The notes beneath the pieces are model-generated. The model saw only the letters and a program-made list of their open reading frames with translations. It made no database searches and was not told the DNA's origin. A program made the translations under genes and the position numbers. Below, piece after piece: positions 54,627 to 63,965 of a stretch of DNA of 64,000 bases. Every line of letters begins with the position of its first letter. Position 1 is the first letter of the stretch. This DNA is from Acetobacter vaccinii. GTDB lineage: Bacteria > Pseudomonadota > Alphaproteobacteria > Acetobacterales > Acetobacteraceae. The stretch is from assembly GCF_008365315.1 (NCBI RefSeq), contig NZ_CP043506.1:1594001-1658000 (forward strand). Direction: 5' to 3'.

Positions 54627-56435
54627 TTAGTCTTTTTTGGGTGCCGGGGCTGCGGCAGGCTTTGGCTTGGGCAGGTTCAGCGCCAGGGACAGCTCCTTCA
54701 TCCGCTCAGGCAGCACGGGGGCGGGAGCACCCATCATCAGGTCTTCACCCTGCTGGTTGAGGGGGAAAAGAATGACCTCACGGATGTTGGGTTCATCAGC
54801 CAGCAGCATCACAATACGGTCCACGCCGGGGGCAGAGCCACCATGCGGCGGCGCACCGTAGCGGAAGGCATTGAGCATGCCACCAAAGCGGGCTTCAACC
54901 TCGCTTTCGGGGTAGCCTGCAATCTCAAACGCACGCACCATCACGTCGGGCAGGTGGTTACGCACCGCGCCGGAGGACAGTTCGATCCCGTTGCACACGA
55001 TGTCGTACTGATAGGCCAGGATCTCCAGCGGGTCCTTGCTGTTCAGCGCGTCCAGCCCGCCCTGGGGCATGGAGAAGGGGTTGTGCGAGAAGTCGATCAG
55101 CCCGGTATCCTCGTTGCGTTCATACATCGGGAAATCGGTGATCCAGCAGAAGCGGAAGGCATTGTCTTCCACCAGCCCCAGTTCCTCGGCAATGCGGGTG
55201 CGGACAAGGCCGGAGAACTTGGCGACATCCAGCCCCTTGCCTGCGGCAAAGAAGACGGCATCACCGGCTTTCAGCCCCAGGCGGGTGCGGATGGTCTCTG
55301 CCCGGTCGGCTTCAAGGTTCTTGGCGATCGGCCCTTGGCCACCGGCCTCGGAGAAGGTGATGTAGCCAAGGCCACCGGCCCCGTTTTCACGCGCCCAGTT
55401 ATTCAGCTTGTCAAAAAAGGAGCGCGGGCGGTCCCCAGCACCAGGGGCGGGAATGGCGCGGATTTCGCCCCCATCGGCGGCAATACGGGCAAACAGGCCA
55501 AAGCCGGAGTCTGCAAAGGCGTCGGTAACATCGGTAATCCGCAGCGGGTTACGCAGGTCAGGCTTGTCGGAGCCATATTCCTTCATGGCACGGGCGTAGG
55601 GAATCCGCTCGAAGGGGGCTGCGCTGACCGTGCGGCCATTGCCAAATTCGGTGAACAGGCCGGACATGACCTCTTCCAGCACCGCAAAAATTTCGTCCTG
55701 CGTGGCAAACGCCATTTCAAAGTCAAGCTGGTAGAATTCCCCCGGTGAGCGGTCAGCGCGGGAGGCTTCGTCACGAAAACACGGGGCAATCTGGAAATAC
55801 CGGTCGAATCCGGCAACCATGGCCAACTGCTTGAACTGCTGGGGGGCCTGCGGCAGGGCGTAGAACTTGCCCGGATGCATGCGTGAGGGCACCAGGAAGT
55901 CACGCGCACCTTCGGGGGAGGATGCGGTCAGGATCGGGGTCTGTAGTTCCACAAAGCCCAGGTCGGTCATGCGGCGGCGCATGCTGGCCACGACCGAGGC
56001 GCGCAGCAGGATGTTGCGGTGCACCTTGTCACGGCGTAGGTCGATGTAGCGGTACCGCAGGCGCAGTTCGTCGGAATAATGTTCCTGCCCGGCCACCTGC
56101 AACGGCAGCACGGCGGCTGCGGACTGTACCTCAAAGGTTTTGGCACGCAGTTCAATGTCGCCTGTGGCCAGGTCGGGGTTGCGGGTGCCTTCCTCGCGCA
56201 GCACAACCTCGCCGGTGACGGTAATTACGCTTTCAGCCCGGACATGCTCTGCCGTTTCCATCACGGTGGAGCCAGCGGGGATAACAATCTGGGTAATGCC
56301 GGTTTCGTCCCGCAGGTCGATGAATAGCAGCCCGCCATGGTCCCGCTTGCTGTGGACCCAGCCCGACAGGCGGGCGGTAGAGCCTGCATCGCCCGCGCGA
56401 AGGGCCGAACAGCTATGGGTACGGTAAGGGTGCAT
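54627..56435 (-). CDS. aspS: Aspartyl-tRNA synthetase
   Basis: A 602-residue class II synthetase. An N-terminal OB-fold anticodon domain ([22 protein letters not shown]) is followed by the catalytic core with motif 2 ([39 protein letters not shown]) and motif 3 ([12 protein letters not shown]). A bacterial GAD insertion lies between. The C-terminus has a Lys/Pro/Ala tail ([14 protein letters not shown]). Many alphaproteobacteria use this enzyme for Asp-tRNA(Asn) as well; that cannot be judged here. Confidence 0.97.
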   Translation of the reverse strand: MHPYRTHSCSALRAGDAGSTARLSGWVHSKRDHGGLLFIDLRDETGITQIVIPAGSTVMETAEHVRAESVITVTGEVVLREEGTRNPDLATGDIELRAKTFEVQSAAAVLPLQVAGQEHYSDELRLRYRYIDLRRDKVHRNILLRASVVASMRRRMTDLGFVELQTPILTASSPEGARDFLVPSRMHPGKFYALPQAPQQFKQLAMVAGFDRYFQIAPCFRDEASRADRSPGEFYQLDFEMAFATQDEIFAVLEEVMSGLFTEFGNGRTVSAAPFERIPYARAMKEYGSDKPDLRNPLRITDVTDAFADSGFGLFARIAADGGEIRAIPAPGAGDRPRSFFDKLNNWARENGAGGLGYITFSEAGGQGPIAKNLEADRAETIRTRLGLKAGDAVFFAAGKGLDVAKFSGLVRTRIAEELGLVEDNAFRFCWITDFPMYERNEDTGLIDFSHNPFSMPQGGLDALNSKDPLEILAYQYDIVCNGIELSSGAVRNHLPDVMVRAFEIAGYPESEVEARFGGMLNAFRYGAPPHGGSAPGVDRIVMLLADEPNIREVILFPLNQQGEDLMMGAPAPVLPERMKELSLALNLPKPKPAAAPAPKKD

Positions 56436-56656
56436 GGCGGTGTCCTGAAAGCTGAGGTCCGGCCGTGCGGTAGAGCCGTCCCCTGATTGAAGTCCTATAG
56501 TGCCGGAGGAAGCAGGGCGGCGGCTATTATGTCAAGGCTAGAGCGGCGGTTTTGAGGGGTCAAAAACTTGCTTTGGTCTGTTTTTTCCTGTATGGCGCTG
56601 CCACCGCGCGGGCACCCCTGGAGGCCTGCGTGTTCAGATTTTCAGGAGAGTTTAAC

Positions 56657-57247
56657 GTGTCCAAGATTACATCCATCGAAGCATCGGCGCGCGCGAAGGC
56701 TGGTAAGGGGGCAGCGCGGGCGACGAGGCGTGCTGGCCTGGTGCCCGGCGTTGTTTACGGCGGCAAGCAGGAAGCAACACTGATCGCGGTTGACCCGCGC
56801 ATTATCGTCAAGGGTCTGCAGACCTCTGGCTGGCGCTCACGCGTTTACGAAGTCAACGTTGACGGCAAGGTCGAACGTGCCCTGATCCGTGACGTGCAGC
56901 TGCACCCGGTCAAGGACTCCCCCGTGCATGTTGACTTCATGCGCCTGTCCGCTGGCTCACGCGTGCATGTTGAAGTGTCCGTGCATTTCGTGGGTGAAGA
57001 CAAGTGCCCCGGCATCAAGCGTGGTGGCATGCTCAACGTTGTGCGTCACACGGTTGACGTTGAAGTTCCGGCCGAGCAGATCCCGGAATTCTTCACCGTT
57101 GATCTGACCAAGCTGGACATCAACGACAACGTGCGTTGGGAAGATGTGGCCGGCACGGAAGGCGCTACGCCGATCAGCCACGAAGCCAACTTCGTGATCG
57201 CCAGCATTGCTGCGCCGAACGTTGACACGACAGAAGCTGCATCCTGA
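56657..57247 (+). CDS. rplY: 50S ribosomal protein L25 (general stress protein Ctc-type)
   Basis: A 196-residue L25/TL5 protein binding 5S rRNA, with the long two-domain form. The N-terminal domain includes [13 protein letters not shown] and [20 protein letters not shown]; the C-terminal domain includes [22 protein letters not shown] start at 56657 with AGGAG 8 bases upstream; the open frame before it does not look conserved. It heads the conserved rplY-pth-ychF order. Confidence 0.95.
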   Translation: MSKITSIEASARAKAGKGAARATRRAGLVPGVVYGGKQEATLIAVDPRIIVKGLQTSGWRSRVYEVNVDGKVERALIRDVQLHPVKDSPVHVDFMRLSAGSRVHVEVSVHFVGEDKCPGIKRGGMLNVVRHTVDVEVPAEQIPEFFTVDLTKLDINDNVRWEDVAGTEGATPISHEANFVIASIAAPNVDTTEAAS

Positions 57248-57283
57248 TTTCTATCAGGGTAGCGTATAGTCTGGTTATGGGGC

Positions 57284-57320
57284 GCGGGGCATGTGCAGGG
57301 CACATGCCCCCGCTTTCTTT
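57284..57320 (+). terminator. Terminator between rplY and pth
   Basis: GCGGGGCATGTGC (57284-57296) pairs with GCACATGCCCCCGC (57300-57313) with one bulged C, followed by TTTCTTT. It begins about 37 bases after the rplY stop and may reduce read-through into pth. Confidence 0.75.
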
Positions 57321-57346
57321 GGAACAGGTTTTGGTGGAGCCGGGTC

Positions 57347-57928
57347 ATGCTGCTCTGGGTTGGACTGGGTAATCCTGAGTCCTCCATGCGTCGGCACAGG
57401 CATAATGTCGGCTTCATGGCGGTGCAGGCTATTGCCGCCAAATACGGGTTTACACCCTGGCGCAACCGCTTTCGGGGCGAAGTTGCCGAAGGGCGCGTGG
57501 GCGGGCAGAAGGTTCTGGCCCTGTTGCCCATGACCTATATGAATCGCTCGGGCGAGAGTGTGCAGGAGGCTGCGGCCTTCTACAAAATTGCCCCCGAGCA
57601 TATTACACTCTTCCATGACGAGTTGGACCTGGCCCCAGGCCGCCTGCGTGTAAAGCGTGGGGGTGGTGCTGCCGGGCACAATGGTCTGCGCTCGACTGAC
57701 AGAATGCTGGGCACGCCCGATTACTGGCGGGTGCGTATTGGCATCGGGCATCCGGGCCACAAGGACCGCGTGCATGGCTGGGTGTTGGGAAATTTTACGG
57801 ATACGGACCGCCAGGAATGGCTGGACCCGCTGCTGGACCGTATGGCGGGGGCGGCGCCATTTCTGGCTGAGGGCCGGGCGGACCAGTTTATGACACGGGT
57901 TGCACTGCCGGAGGGGAGCAAGGGCTGA
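57347..57928 (+). CDS. pth: Peptidyl-tRNA hydrolase
   Basis: A 193-residue enzyme that releases tRNA from peptidyl-tRNA. The core features are WVGLGNPESSMRRHRHNVGF (catalytic His in RHNVGF), PMTYMNRSGESV, FHDELDLAPGRLRVKRGGG and GHNGLRS. The usual GPEYAxTRHN part is altered to ESSMRRHRHN, a mild deviation. TGGAG lies before the ATG. Its stop overlaps the ychF start (TGATG). Confidence 0.96.
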   Translation: MLLWVGLGNPESSMRRHRHNVGFMAVQAIAAKYGFTPWRNRFRGEVAEGRVGGQKVLALLPMTYMNRSGESVQEAAAFYKIAPEHITLFHDELDLAPGRLRVKRGGGAAGHNGLRSTDRMLGTPDYWRVRIGIGHPGHKDRVHGWVLGNFTDTDRQEWLDPLLDRMAGAAPFLAEGRADQFMTRVALPEGSKG

Positions 57929-59022
57929 TGGGATTTAACTGCGGTATCGTGGGGCTGCCCAATGTGGGCAAGTCCACGCTGTTCAACGCGCTGACGGCCA
58001 CGGCCACGGCGCAGGCTGCCAACTATCCGTTCTGCACCATCGAGCCCAATGTGGGCCGCGTGGCAGTGCCGGACCCGCGTCTGGACAAGCTGGTGCAGAT
58101 TGGCAAATCCCAGCGTGAAGTGCCCACCAGCCTGGAGTTTGTGGACATTGCGGGCCTTGTGCGCGGTGCGTCCAAGGGGGAAGGGCTGGGCAACCAGTTC
58201 CTGGCCAATATCCGCGAGGTTGATGCGGTCATCCACGTCCTGCGCTGCTTTGAGGACGACGACATTACGCATGTCGAAGGCGGCGTGGACCCGGTGCGTG
58301 ACGCCGAGATTATCGAAACCGAGCTGATGCTGGCCGATCTCGACTCGCTCGAAAAGCGCCTGCCCAACCTGCAAAAGCGTGCCAAGAACCGCGATGCCGA
58401 AGCCGTGGCCCAGATCGCGGTGATGGAACCGCTGATGGAAGCCCTGCGTGAAGGCCGGCCCGTGCGAGCCGCCATTCCAGTTGGGGAGGAAGAAACCGTC
58501 CGCCGCCTGCAACTGCTGACCAGCAAGCCTGTTCTGTACGTGTGCAATGTGGATGAGGACTCGGCAGCGACCGGCAATGCATTCTCGGAGCAGGTCAAAC
58601 TGCGGGCCGAGGCCGAAGGGGCTGCGGTTGTCATTGTCTCCGCTGCGATCGAGGCTGAAGTCAGCCAGCTTGCGGATGATGAGCGGCGCGAGTTTCTGGA
58701 AGGTCTGGGTCTTAAGGACAGTGGTCTGGACCGGGTGATTGCCGCAGGCTACCGCCTGCTGGGCCTGAGCACCTACTTTACGGTTGGCCCCAAGGAAGCC
58801 CGTGCCTGGACAATTACCAAAGGCACCAAGGCCCCGCAGGCCGCAGCCGTCATTCACAATGACTTTGAACGTGGCTTCATTGCCTGCGAAACCGTCGCAT
58901 ATGACGATTATGTTCAGTATGCTGGGGAGGCAGGTGCCAAGGAAGCCGGGCGCCTGCGTGTTGAAGGTCGGGATTATGTTGTGCAGGATGGTGATATTCT
59001 GCTGTTCCGCTTCAACGTATAA
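57928..59022 (+). CDS. ychF: Redox-regulated ATPase/GTPase YchF
   Basis: A 364-residue Obg-family NTPase. G1 is GLPNVGKSTLFNALT, G3 lies in FVDIAGLVRGASKGEGLGN, and the NxxE-type specificity motif (NVDE in YVCNVDED) is that of YchF, which prefers ATP. A helical insert and a C-terminal TGS domain (FERGFIACETVAYDDYVQYA) complete it. It binds ribosomes and participates in stress responses. It is translationally coupled to pth. Confidence 0.97.
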   Translation: MGFNCGIVGLPNVGKSTLFNALTATATAQAANYPFCTIEPNVGRVAVPDPRLDKLVQIGKSQREVPTSLEFVDIAGLVRGASKGEGLGNQFLANIREVDAVIHVLRCFEDDDITHVEGGVDPVRDAEIIETELMLADLDSLEKRLPNLQKRAKNRDAEAVAQIAVMEPLMEALREGRPVRAAIPVGEEETVRRLQLLTSKPVLYVCNVDEDSAATGNAFSEQVKLRAEAEGAAVVIVSAAIEAEVSQLADDERREFLEGLGLKDSGLDRVIAAGYRLLGLSTYFTVGPKEARAWTITKGTKAPQAAAVIHNDFERGFIACETVAYDDYVQYAGEAGAKEAGRLRVEGRDYVVQDGDILLFRFNV

Positions 59023-59101
59023 GGTTCAGTGTCATACGGACCGGGTGTGTGGAAAGGCCACGCACCCCATCCGCTGAGAGTATGGAGATAGGAACACCGC
59101 C

Positions 59102-60415
59102 ATGACCACGGAGGGAGACAGTTCGCAGCTTCAGGTTCTGGAGGGTGCCGCATCAGAGATGCACGGTGCCCAGGCTGCGTTGCCGATGGTTGCTCTTGCC
59201 CGCCGGGCCAGACTTGCGTCCCGGACATTGGCGCAGAGTTCATCTTCCGACCGGGATCGGGCATTGTGGGCAGCCGCGGCGGCCCTGCGGACGTCCAGCG
59301 CGGCCATTCTTGAGGCCAACGCACAGGATCTTGCCGTATCCCAGGCGAAAGATTCCTTCCGTGACAGGCTGACCCTGACCCCGGAACGGGTTGAGGCCAT
59401 GGCCCGTGGTCTGGAGGACATTGCCGATCTGCCCGACCCCGTGGGGCAGGTGCGGGATGAATGGACCCGTCCCAACGGGCTGCGTATCCGCCGCGTGTCC
59501 ACACCCGTCGGGGTTATTGGCGTGATTTATGAGAGCAGGCCCAATGTCGGCGCGGATGCCGCTGGCCTGTGCATCAAGTCCGGTAACGCCGTACTGCTGC
59601 GTGGCGGGTCGGAAAGCCTGCATAGCGCGCGTGCCATCCATGCCGCCATGCAGGAAGGCCTGCGCGCGGCTGGCCTGCCTGAAGATGCGGTGCTGATTGC
59701 ACCCGATGCCGACAGGCGGCATGTGGCCGACATGTTGGGCGCTGCCGGGCTGGTTGACCTGATTATCCCCCGTGGCGGGCGTGGTCTTGTCGAACGTGTG
59801 CAGAGCGAGGCGCGGGTGCCGGTTCTGGCCCATGCCGAAGGCCTGTGTCACACCTATGTCCATGCTGCGGCCGACCCGGCCATGGCACGGCGGATTGTGC
59901 TCAATGCCAAAATGCGCCGCGTAGGCATTTGCGGCGCAACCGAGACGCTGCTGCTGGATGCCGCCATAGCCCCCAGCCTGCTGCCGCAGATTGTTGCAGA
60001 CCTTTCCGAAAAGGGTTGTGCGTTCAAGGCCGACGCGCAGGCACGGGCCATTGTGCCTGAGCTGCCTGCTGGTAATGAGGAAGATTTCGGCACCGAATGG
60101 CTGGATGCGATCCTGAACGTGGCAGTGGTCAACGGGGTGGACGATGCACTGGACCATATCGCCCGTTATGGCTCGTCTCATACCGAGGCGATTGTGACAT
60201 CGGATGAGGCCACGGCGATCCGTTTTATGAACGGTGTCAGCAGTGCTGTGGTCATGTGGAATGCCTCCACCCAGTTCTGCGATGGGGGTGAGTTCGGATT
60301 CGGGGCGGAAATCGGCATTGCTACAGGCCGCTTCCATGCCCGTGGTCCTGTCGGGGTCGAGCAGCTGACAACCTTCCGGTACGAGGTCATCGGTAACGGA
60401 CAGGTGCGTTCCTGA
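59102..60415 (+). CDS. proA: Gamma-glutamyl phosphate reductase
   Basis: A 437-residue aldehyde-dehydrogenase-fold enzyme of proline synthesis that reduces glutamyl-5-phosphate to the semialdehyde. Typical stretches: PVGVIGVIYESRPNVGADAAGLC, SGNAVLLRGGSES, MRRVGICGATETLLLD with the catalytic-region cysteine, and GGEFGFGAEIGIATGRFHARGP. It starts a proA-nadD-rsfS-rlmH run; its stop is 2 bases before the nadD start. Confidence 0.97.
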   Translation: MTTEGDSSQLQVLEGAASEMHGAQAALPMVALARRARLASRTLAQSSSSDRDRALWAAAAALRTSSAAILEANAQDLAVSQAKDSFRDRLTLTPERVEAMARGLEDIADLPDPVGQVRDEWTRPNGLRIRRVSTPVGVIGVIYESRPNVGADAAGLCIKSGNAVLLRGGSESLHSARAIHAAMQEGLRAAGLPEDAVLIAPDADRRHVADMLGAAGLVDLIIPRGGRGLVERVQSEARVPVLAHAEGLCHTYVHAAADPAMARRIVLNAKMRRVGICGATETLLLDAAIAPSLLPQIVADLSEKGCAFKADAQARAIVPELPAGNEEDFGTEWLDAILNVAVVNGVDDALDHIARYGSSHTEAIVTSDEATAIRFMNGVSSAVVMWNASTQFCDGGEFGFGAEIGIATGRFHARGPVGVEQLTTFRYEVIGNGQVRS

Positions 60416-60417
60416 CA

Positions 60418-61098
60418 TTGCCGCAGCCGCGTGCCGAGTATGACGGCGTTCCCACCTGGGGGGACGCCCGTCGGTGCAGAATCGGCTTGCTGGGGGGGTC
60501 TTTCAACCCCGCGCATGCCGGGCACCTGGCCATAGCCCGACGCGCACTGGTGCAACTGCGGCTCGACCAGGTGTGGCTGATGGTGTCGCCGGGTAATCCG
60601 CTCAAACCCCGGCGCGGCATGGCCCCGTTGGCGCAGCGCCTGCAAACGGCGCGGCAACTGGTGGACGGTCGGCGCGTTATCGCAACGGATATAGAAGCCC
60701 GAATCGGGACACGATATACCGTGGATACGCTGCGTTGCCTGAAAGCGCGTTTTAAGAATGCTCATTTTGTCTGGCTGACCGGGGCTGACGGTCTGGTGAC
60801 GCTGCCACGCTGGAAAGGCTGGCGGGGGCTGGTGCATACCGTGGCCATGGCAGTTTTCCCCCGACCAGGGCAGAATTTTGCGGCATTGAACGGGGCCGCG
60901 GGCCATTATATGGCGCGTTGGCGTCTTCCTGCGTGTCAGGCCGGGTGCCTTGCCATGCGTCGCCCCCCTGTGTGGGCTTTCCTTCCAGGGGCACAAAACA
61001 GTATATCTGCAACAGCCATCCGGCGGCAGGGCGGTTTTTCCGTCAGCGTGGATCACGCACCCCCCACCGCCTCGCGAAATTCAGGAGAATCGTCATAG
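60418..61098 (+). CDS. nadD: Nicotinate-nucleotide adenylyltransferase
   Basis: A 226-residue enzyme of NAD synthesis. The nucleotide-binding GLLGGSFNPAHAGHLAIARR and the C-terminal SISATAIRRQ are the family signatures; FVWLTGADGLVTLPRWKGW is also typical. TTG is the only reasonable start (60418), immediately after proA, with no strong ribosome site, which suggests coupling to proA. Its end overlaps the likely start of rsfS. Confidence 0.93.
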   Translation: MPQPRAEYDGVPTWGDARRCRIGLLGGSFNPAHAGHLAIARRALVQLRLDQVWLMVSPGNPLKPRRGMAPLAQRLQTARQLVDGRRVIATDIEARIGTRYTVDTLRCLKARFKNAHFVWLTGADGLVTLPRWKGWRGLVHTVAMAVFPRPGQNFAALNGAAGHYMARWRLPACQAGCLAMRRPPVWAFLPGAQNSISATAIRRQGGFSVSVDHAPPTASRNSGESS

Positions 61099-61640
61099 TC
61101 AGGAAGCCACCCGCCGAGACGCCGGCACGCCCCCGTTCGTCCACGGCCACCACCCGGGGCACGCGGGCCACAGCCTCCCGCGCTGCAGTGCCCGGTGCTG
61201 CGGCAGCACCCGGCTCGGTCCGCAAAAAAGCCGTTGCAGCAGGGCCAAAAACCCGTGCCAAACGCGAAACCGTTGCGCCCGATATTCTCGAGCAGTCCCT
61301 CGCCATCATCACCGCCAGTCTGGAAGACGACAAGGCGGAGGATATCGTGGTGATCAACCTTGCCGGGCGTGCCTCCTTCGCCGACCGCATGGTTGTGGCC
61401 ACCGGCCTTGCCGACCGCCAGATTGCCGCCATGGCCCAGCATATTGAACGCAAGCTGCGTGACATCGGCATCAAGCGCGTGCTGGTCGAAGGGGCAAACG
61501 GTTCCGACTGGGTGCTGCTGGATACGGGCGATATTGTTGTCCACCTGTTCAAGGCCGAAGCCCGTGCGCTGTATGGGCTGGAAAAAATGTGGGGCGCTGA
61601 GCTGGATGACAGCAACGAGGGTGATGTCACTCATCTGTAA
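61095..61640 (+). CDS. rsfS: Ribosomal silencing factor RsfS (start uncertain, possibly non-ATG)
   Basis: An Iojap-family protein that binds L14 and blocks subunit joining. The core is IITASLEDDKAEDIVVINLA, DRMVVATGLADRQIAAMAQH, VLVEGANGSDWVLLDTGDI and VHLFKAEARALYGLEKMWG. A basic Ala/Pro/Arg-rich tail of about 45 residues precedes it. No ATG, GTG or TTG with a ribosome site fits. AGGAG (61083-61087) is followed in frame by ATC, GTC, ATA and GTC; ATA at 61095 has 7-base spacing and is used here as a guess (181 residues). Starts inside nadD (60918 TTG, 60933 GTG) are the alternative. Confidence 0.85.
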   Translation: MVRKPPAETPARPRSSTATTRGTRATASRAAVPGAAAAPGSVRKKAVAAGPKTRAKRETVAPDILEQSLAIITASLEDDKAEDIVVINLAGRASFADRMVVATGLADRQIAAMAQHIERKLRDIGIKRVLVEGANGSDWVLLDTGDIVVHLFKAEARALYGLEKMWGAELDDSNEGDVTHL

Positions 61641-61673
61641 GCTCTGCTGCCAGACACAGGGCAGGGGCCACGC

Positions 61674-62129
61674 ATGAGGCTGGTTGCCGTTGGCCGCATG
61701 AAGGACAGGGCCGAACTGGCCCTTGTCGAGCGTTACTTGAAACGCTTGCGGCCTGCCCTTGATATTGTGGAACTGGCTGATGGCCGGGGCTCCCCTGACG
61801 AGATAAAACGTCGGGAGGCCCAGGCCATTCTGGCAGCCTGCCCCCCGCGCTCCCACGTGGTCGCGTTGGATGAAAGTGGGCAGAACTGGAGTAGCGGGGC
61901 TTTTGCCCAAGCCATGCAGGACTGGCAGGCACAGGGGCGGGTCCCCTGTTTTGTCATTGGTGGGGCGGAAGGGCTGGAGGCGTCAGTACTGGCGCGGGCC
62001 GATGCCCGGCTGTCCCTCGGCCAGTTAACATGGCCGCACATGCTGGTCCGCATTATGCTGGTCGAGCAGATCTACCGGGCGCAGGCCATTGCTGGCGGGC
62101 ATCCGTATCATCGCTCTGGCCGCCCTTAA
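61674..62129 (+). CDS. rlmH: 23S rRNA (pseudouridine1915-N3)-methyltransferase
   Basis: A 151-residue SPOUT methyltransferase. The knot with its SAM site is visible as CFVIGGAEGLE, LSLGQLTWPHMLVRIMLVEQ and the conserved C-terminal GHPYHRSGRP. It lies 33 bases after rsfS. The gene order nadD-rsfS-rlmH is common in alphaproteobacteria. Confidence 0.97.
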   Translation: MRLVAVGRMKDRAELALVERYLKRLRPALDIVELADGRGSPDEIKRREAQAILAACPPRSHVVALDESGQNWSSGAFAQAMQDWQAQGRVPCFVIGGAEGLEASVLARADARLSLGQLTWPHMLVRIMLVEQIYRAQAIAGGHPYHRSGRP

Positions 62130-62450
62130 TACGATTACATTGTAAGTTCTGCTGTGGTGCGGTGCCAGCGGTGTGTCTGGTGCCAACCCCTTGGCGCGTT
62201 CACTGCTTTTCAAAAACCTGTGCGCGGGGCAATGGGGGCTGGTGTGGGGGGCTGTGGGGCAATACCCTGCAAGCGTTGCGCTGCATGCGGGACAGGGCTT
62301 TCCATAATCTGGCGGATACCCTGTTTTTTTATGATGGCGTTTTTGTTATAACACCGCGTATGGCGTGCGTGGGTATGGACCGTAAGGGGCCATGGGTCTT
62401 ACACGCCTGTGGGCGCATGAATGCGCCAGCAGCATGGAAGAGAACGCACG
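62130..62450. other. 321-bp rlmH-glcD intergenic region
   Basis: No gene is supported; the open frames that cross it run into rlmH or glcD and look like shadows. An AT-rich island at about 62320-62352 (T7 run, then TTGTTATAAC) is the likeliest promoter for glcD. GGAAGAGA near 62436 is the glcD ribosome site. Confidence 0.45.
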
Positions 62451-63944
62451 ATGCAGATGCCACACCCCAGCCAGGACATTATCAGCCAGCGCGAGACGCT
62501 GGCCGCAGGGCTGCGGCAGATTGTCGGGTCGGAGTGGGTTATCTCCGACGAGGTCGAGCGCAAGCCTTATCAGTGTGACGGCATTACCGCCTATATGGCC
62601 ATGCCGCTGCTGGTCGTGCTGCCTGCCAGCACGGAGGAAGTGCGTGCTGTGCTGCGCTTTTGCCATGAGCGCGGCGTCAAGGTTGTGCCCCGTGGGTCTG
62701 GCACGTCGCTTTCCGGCGGGGCTTTGCCGCTGGAAGATGGCATCCTGCTGGTCACATCGCGCCTGTGCAGCGTTGTCGAGGTGGATGCCCCCAACCGTGT
62801 GGCGCGTGTGCAGCCCGGCGTACCCAATATTGCTATTAGCGAGGCCGTCAGCCACCTGGGCCTGTGCTACATGCCTGACCCTTCCAGCCAGTTGATTTCC
62901 ACCATTGGTGGCAATGTCGCGGAAAATGCCGGGGGCGTGCACTGTCTGAAATACGGTGTGACGGCGGACCATATTCTGGGTCTGCAACTGGTGCTGATGA
63001 CAGGGGAGTTGCTGCAACTGGGCGGCGCTTTTCTTGGGGCATCGGAAGGGGAGCTGGACCTGATGGGCGTGCTCACCGGGTCGGAAGGGTTGCTGGGTGT
63101 TGTGACGGAAATAGCCGTGCGCCTGGAGCCAGTGCCCGAGGTGGCGCGTGTTATTTCCATGAGCTTCCCCTCGGTGGAAAAAGCCTGCGAATGTGTGGGG
63201 GCCATTATTGGTGTGGGCGTTATTCCTGCGGGCCTTGAGTTTATGGACCGCAAGGTGCTCGACGCTGTTTCAGTGCTGATTCGGGAACGGTTTGATGACC
63301 GGACGGAAGCCCTGCTGCTGTGTGAACTGGATGGCACGGCGGTAGAGGTTGATGCGCTGGTGCATGTTGTCAGCGATGTTGCACGGGCACAGGGCGCGAT
63401 TGAACTCAAGGTCAGCACCACGGAGGAAGAACGCCAGCGGATATGGAGCAGCCGCAAGCTGGCCTTTTCCGCCATTGGCAAGCTCTGCCCGGACTATTAC
63501 TGCACGGACGGTACAATCCCGCGTAACAAGCTGCCTGAAGTGCTGAACACCATGGCAGAGCTGTCAGAAAAATACGGGCTGGACTACGCCAACTGCTTCC
63601 ATGCGGGGGACGGTAACCTGCACCCCATTATTATGTATGACGCAGCCAAGCCGGGTGATCTGGAAAAAGCCGAGGCGTTTGGCGCGGATGTTCTGATCGC
63701 CTGTGTCAATGTCGGCGGCGTGCTGAGTGGCGAGCACGGTATTGGCGTGGAAAAACGCGACCTGATGACCCATCAGTTCACGGATGTGGACCTGCACCAG
63801 CAGCAGATGCTCAAATGTGCGTTTGACCCGCAGGAACTCCTCAACCCCGGCAAGGTCTTTCCCACAGCCTGCCGGTGTGCCGAATTTGGGCGTATGCATG
63901 TGCGTGGCGGAGCCCTCCGCTTTGCCGATATTCCGCGTTTCTGA
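62451..63944 (+). CDS. glcD: Glycolate oxidase subunit GlcD (FAD-linked oxidase)
   Basis: A 497-residue FAD-linked oxidase of the GlcD/D-lactate dehydrogenase group. FAD-binding domain features are VVPRGSGTSLSGGALPLEDG, QPGVPNIAIS and GGNVAENAGGVHCLKYG. The cap and C-terminal domain include NCFHAGDGNLHPIIMYD and VLSGEHGIGVEKRDLM with metal or substrate histidines. It oxidises glycolate to glyoxylate with GlcE and GlcF. The next frame at the window edge is probably glcE. The ATG at 62451 fits the ribosome site better than 62421. Confidence 0.93.
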   Translation: MQMPHPSQDIISQRETLAAGLRQIVGSEWVISDEVERKPYQCDGITAYMAMPLLVVLPASTEEVRAVLRFCHERGVKVVPRGSGTSLSGGALPLEDGILLVTSRLCSVVEVDAPNRVARVQPGVPNIAISEAVSHLGLCYMPDPSSQLISTIGGNVAENAGGVHCLKYGVTADHILGLQLVLMTGELLQLGGAFLGASEGELDLMGVLTGSEGLLGVVTEIAVRLEPVPEVARVISMSFPSVEKACECVGAIIGVGVIPAGLEFMDRKVLDAVSVLIRERFDDRTEALLLCELDGTAVEVDALVHVVSDVARAQGAIELKVSTTEEERQRIWSSRKLAFSAIGKLCPDYYCTDGTIPRNKLPEVLNTMAELSEKYGLDYANCFHAGDGNLHPIIMYDAAKPGDLEKAEAFGADVLIACVNVGGVLSGEHGIGVEKRDLMTHQFTDVDLHQQQMLKCAFDPQELLNPGKVFPTACRCAEFGRMHVRGGALRFADIPRF

Positions 63945-63965
63945 TCCGCGCAGGACCAAAAAATA

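Noticed and set aside
54150-55748. Plus-strand open frame of about 530 codons opposite aspS and the EipB-like gene
   Set aside because: It lies antisense to two recognised proteins and shows no domain.
59043-59067. Hairpin between ychF and proA as a terminator
   Set aside because: The 10-bp stem has no T-run, and the proA ribosome region follows closely; the evidence is too weak to list as a terminator.
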